Notes under the pieces: model-generated | Databases searched by the model: none | What the model was told of the DNA's origin: nothing | The model's input: only the letters and a program-made list of their open reading frames with translations | Assembly (NCBI GenBank): GCA_944333375.1 | Contig: CALVKX010000102.1 | Coordinates: forward strand, 1-7,329 | Reading direction: 5' to 3' | Length of the DNA stretch: 7,329 nt | From: an uncultured Eubacteriales bacterium | GTDB lineage: Bacteria; Bacillota_A; Clostridia; Christensenellales; Aristaeellaceae | Shown: one piece after another, positions 6,911 through 7,329 of the stretch | Position numbering within the stretch: position 1 is the first letter of the stretch | Layout of the letters: each line of letters starts with the position of its first letter | Made by a program: the position numbers and the translations under genes

Positions 6911-6957
6911 CGCAGCGGTCTCCTTTCCAATGTGCAATCGTTTGTACGCTTTGTCTT

Positions 6958-6986
6958 ATCGTACTGTATCGGCAGCCGATTGTCAA
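6958..6986 (-). promoter_or_regulatory. SigmaA-type promoter of the maltose phosphorylase gene
   Basis: On the minus strand a perfect -35 TTGACA (6986-6981) is followed by exactly 17 bp and a -10 TACGAT (6963-6958, four of six consensus bases). The start codon at 6910 is about 40 nt beyond the expected transcription start. The -35 overlaps the TGA stop of the upstream membrane-protein gene. The optimal -35 and spacing make this the best promoter in the window. Confidence 0.72.
6968..6980 (-). promoter_or_regulatory. Candidate operator: 13-bp palindrome in the promoter spacer
   Basis: ATCGGC-T-GCCGAT is a perfect inverted repeat with a one-base centre, lying between the -35 and -10 of the maltose phosphorylase promoter. 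A protein bound there would block RNA polymerase. Maltose-utilisation genes in Bacillota are often controlled by LacI-family repressors that bind short CG-containing palindromes, but this site does not match a specific operator I can name. No regulator gene is in the window. Confidence 0.5.
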
Positions 6987-7329
6987 GGGGCAGTTTGACG
7001 GCGCAGCGCCAGCGGGGCGAGCACCAGCATAAGGCAGGCCAGGCCCGCCGGGGCGTAGAGGCCGTCCACGATGCCCTCAAAGCCCACCAGCGACACCGCC
7101 AGCGGCAACCCCATGGCCAGCGCCGCACGCAGGTACGGCCCGCGCCCCGCCACCGCGCTATCCAGCGCGCAGGTCACCGCCGCCAGAGACGTAAACACCG
7201 CCAGGTAGAGAAGCGCCGCGCTGGTCACAAAGCCCGCGCGCCCATAGCGCGCCAGCAGGCGCACGATGGGAAAGTCCGCCGACGCAAGCTCGGGATGGCG
7301 GGCGTAGAGTCCGCTTCCCAGCATGAGAA
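6983..7329 (-). CDS. C-terminal part of a multispanning membrane protein, possibly YkvI-like transporter
   Basis: The frame is open to the window edge and ends with TGA at 6983-6985, leaving about 115 C-terminal residues. The ATG at 7324 is unlikely to be the start. The frame continues upstream without a stop, no ribosome site can be seen in the few bases available, and the visible part begins in a loop. The sequence has an amphipathic stretch with DFPIVRLLARYG followed by three hydrophobic spans: FVTSAALLYLAVFTSLAAV, LAMGLPLAVSLVGFEGIVDGLY and LACLMLVLAPLAL. It ends in a short basic tail, RRQTAP. The pattern 'AVFTSLAAV' then 'GFEGIVDGLYAPAG' resembles the end of YkvI-type membrane proteins of the APC transporter superfamily, in which a glycine-aromatic-glycine turn precedes the last helix. 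That assignment rests on pattern memory only. The substrate cannot be told. The stop codon lies inside the -35 hexamer of the maltose phosphorylase promoter, and no terminator is seen between the two genes. Confidence 0.6.
   Translation of the reverse strand, partial: LMLGSGLYARHPELASADFPIVRLLARYGRAGFVTSAALLYLAVFTSLAAVTCALDSAVAGRGPYLRAALAMGLPLAVSLVGFEGIVDGLYAPAGLACLMLVLAPLALRRQTAP

Noticed and set aside
6911..6937. A TTG start adding nine residues to maltose phosphorylase
   Set aside because: The strong AAGGAGA ribosome site lies after it and is well placed for the ATG at 6910.
7322..7324. ATG at 7324 as the true start of the membrane protein
   Set aside because: The frame continues open to the window edge and three helices would be too few for the likely transporter family.

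Overview
The window is GC-rich and tightly packed, and every gene I can support lies on the minus strand. Two adjacent genes encode both subunits of dipicolinate synthase, followed downstream by a SpoIIIE/FtsK DNA translocase. This points to an endospore-forming member of the Bacillota. The high GC content suggests a GC-rich clostridial lineage rather than Bacillus, but no marker gene allows a finer placement.

Read in the direction of transcription, from 7329 down to 1, the layout is as follows. (i) The 3' end of a membrane-protein gene, probably a YkvI-like transporter, stops at 6983. (ii) A short intergenic region carries a good sigmaA-type promoter with a 13-bp palindrome in its spacer. 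(iii) A GH65 maltose phosphorylase gene occupies 6910-4652. (iv) A Rho-independent terminator is interleaved with the start region of dpaA. (v) dpaA and dpaB overlap by 4 bp (ATGA) and are clearly translationally coupled. (vi) An AT-rich gap of 116 bp holds a candidate promoter. (vii) A gene for a secreted protein of unknown function follows, resembling DUF4163/DUF3298 in its N-terminal half. (viii) Only 24 bp further on begins spoIIIE/ftsK, which runs off the window at residue 619, just after the Walker A motif.

The genes fall into two functional blocks. The upstream block concerns carbohydrate use: maltose plus phosphate gives glucose and beta-glucose 1-phosphate. The downstream block concerns sporulation: dipicolinate synthesis in the mother cell and chromosome translocation into the forespore. 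From memory, Bacillus subtilis also has spoVFA-spoVFB upstream of spoIIIE in the same orientation, separated there by asd-dapG-dapA and other genes. Here those genes are absent and the secreted-protein gene sits in the gap.

I see no RNA gene, insertion sequence, CRISPR array or obviously new multi-gene system. The most interesting local structure is the 4586-4647 junction. There the maltose phosphorylase terminator, a possible sigmaK-type promoter, the dpaA Shine-Dalgarno sequence and a TTG start overlap within about 60 bp.
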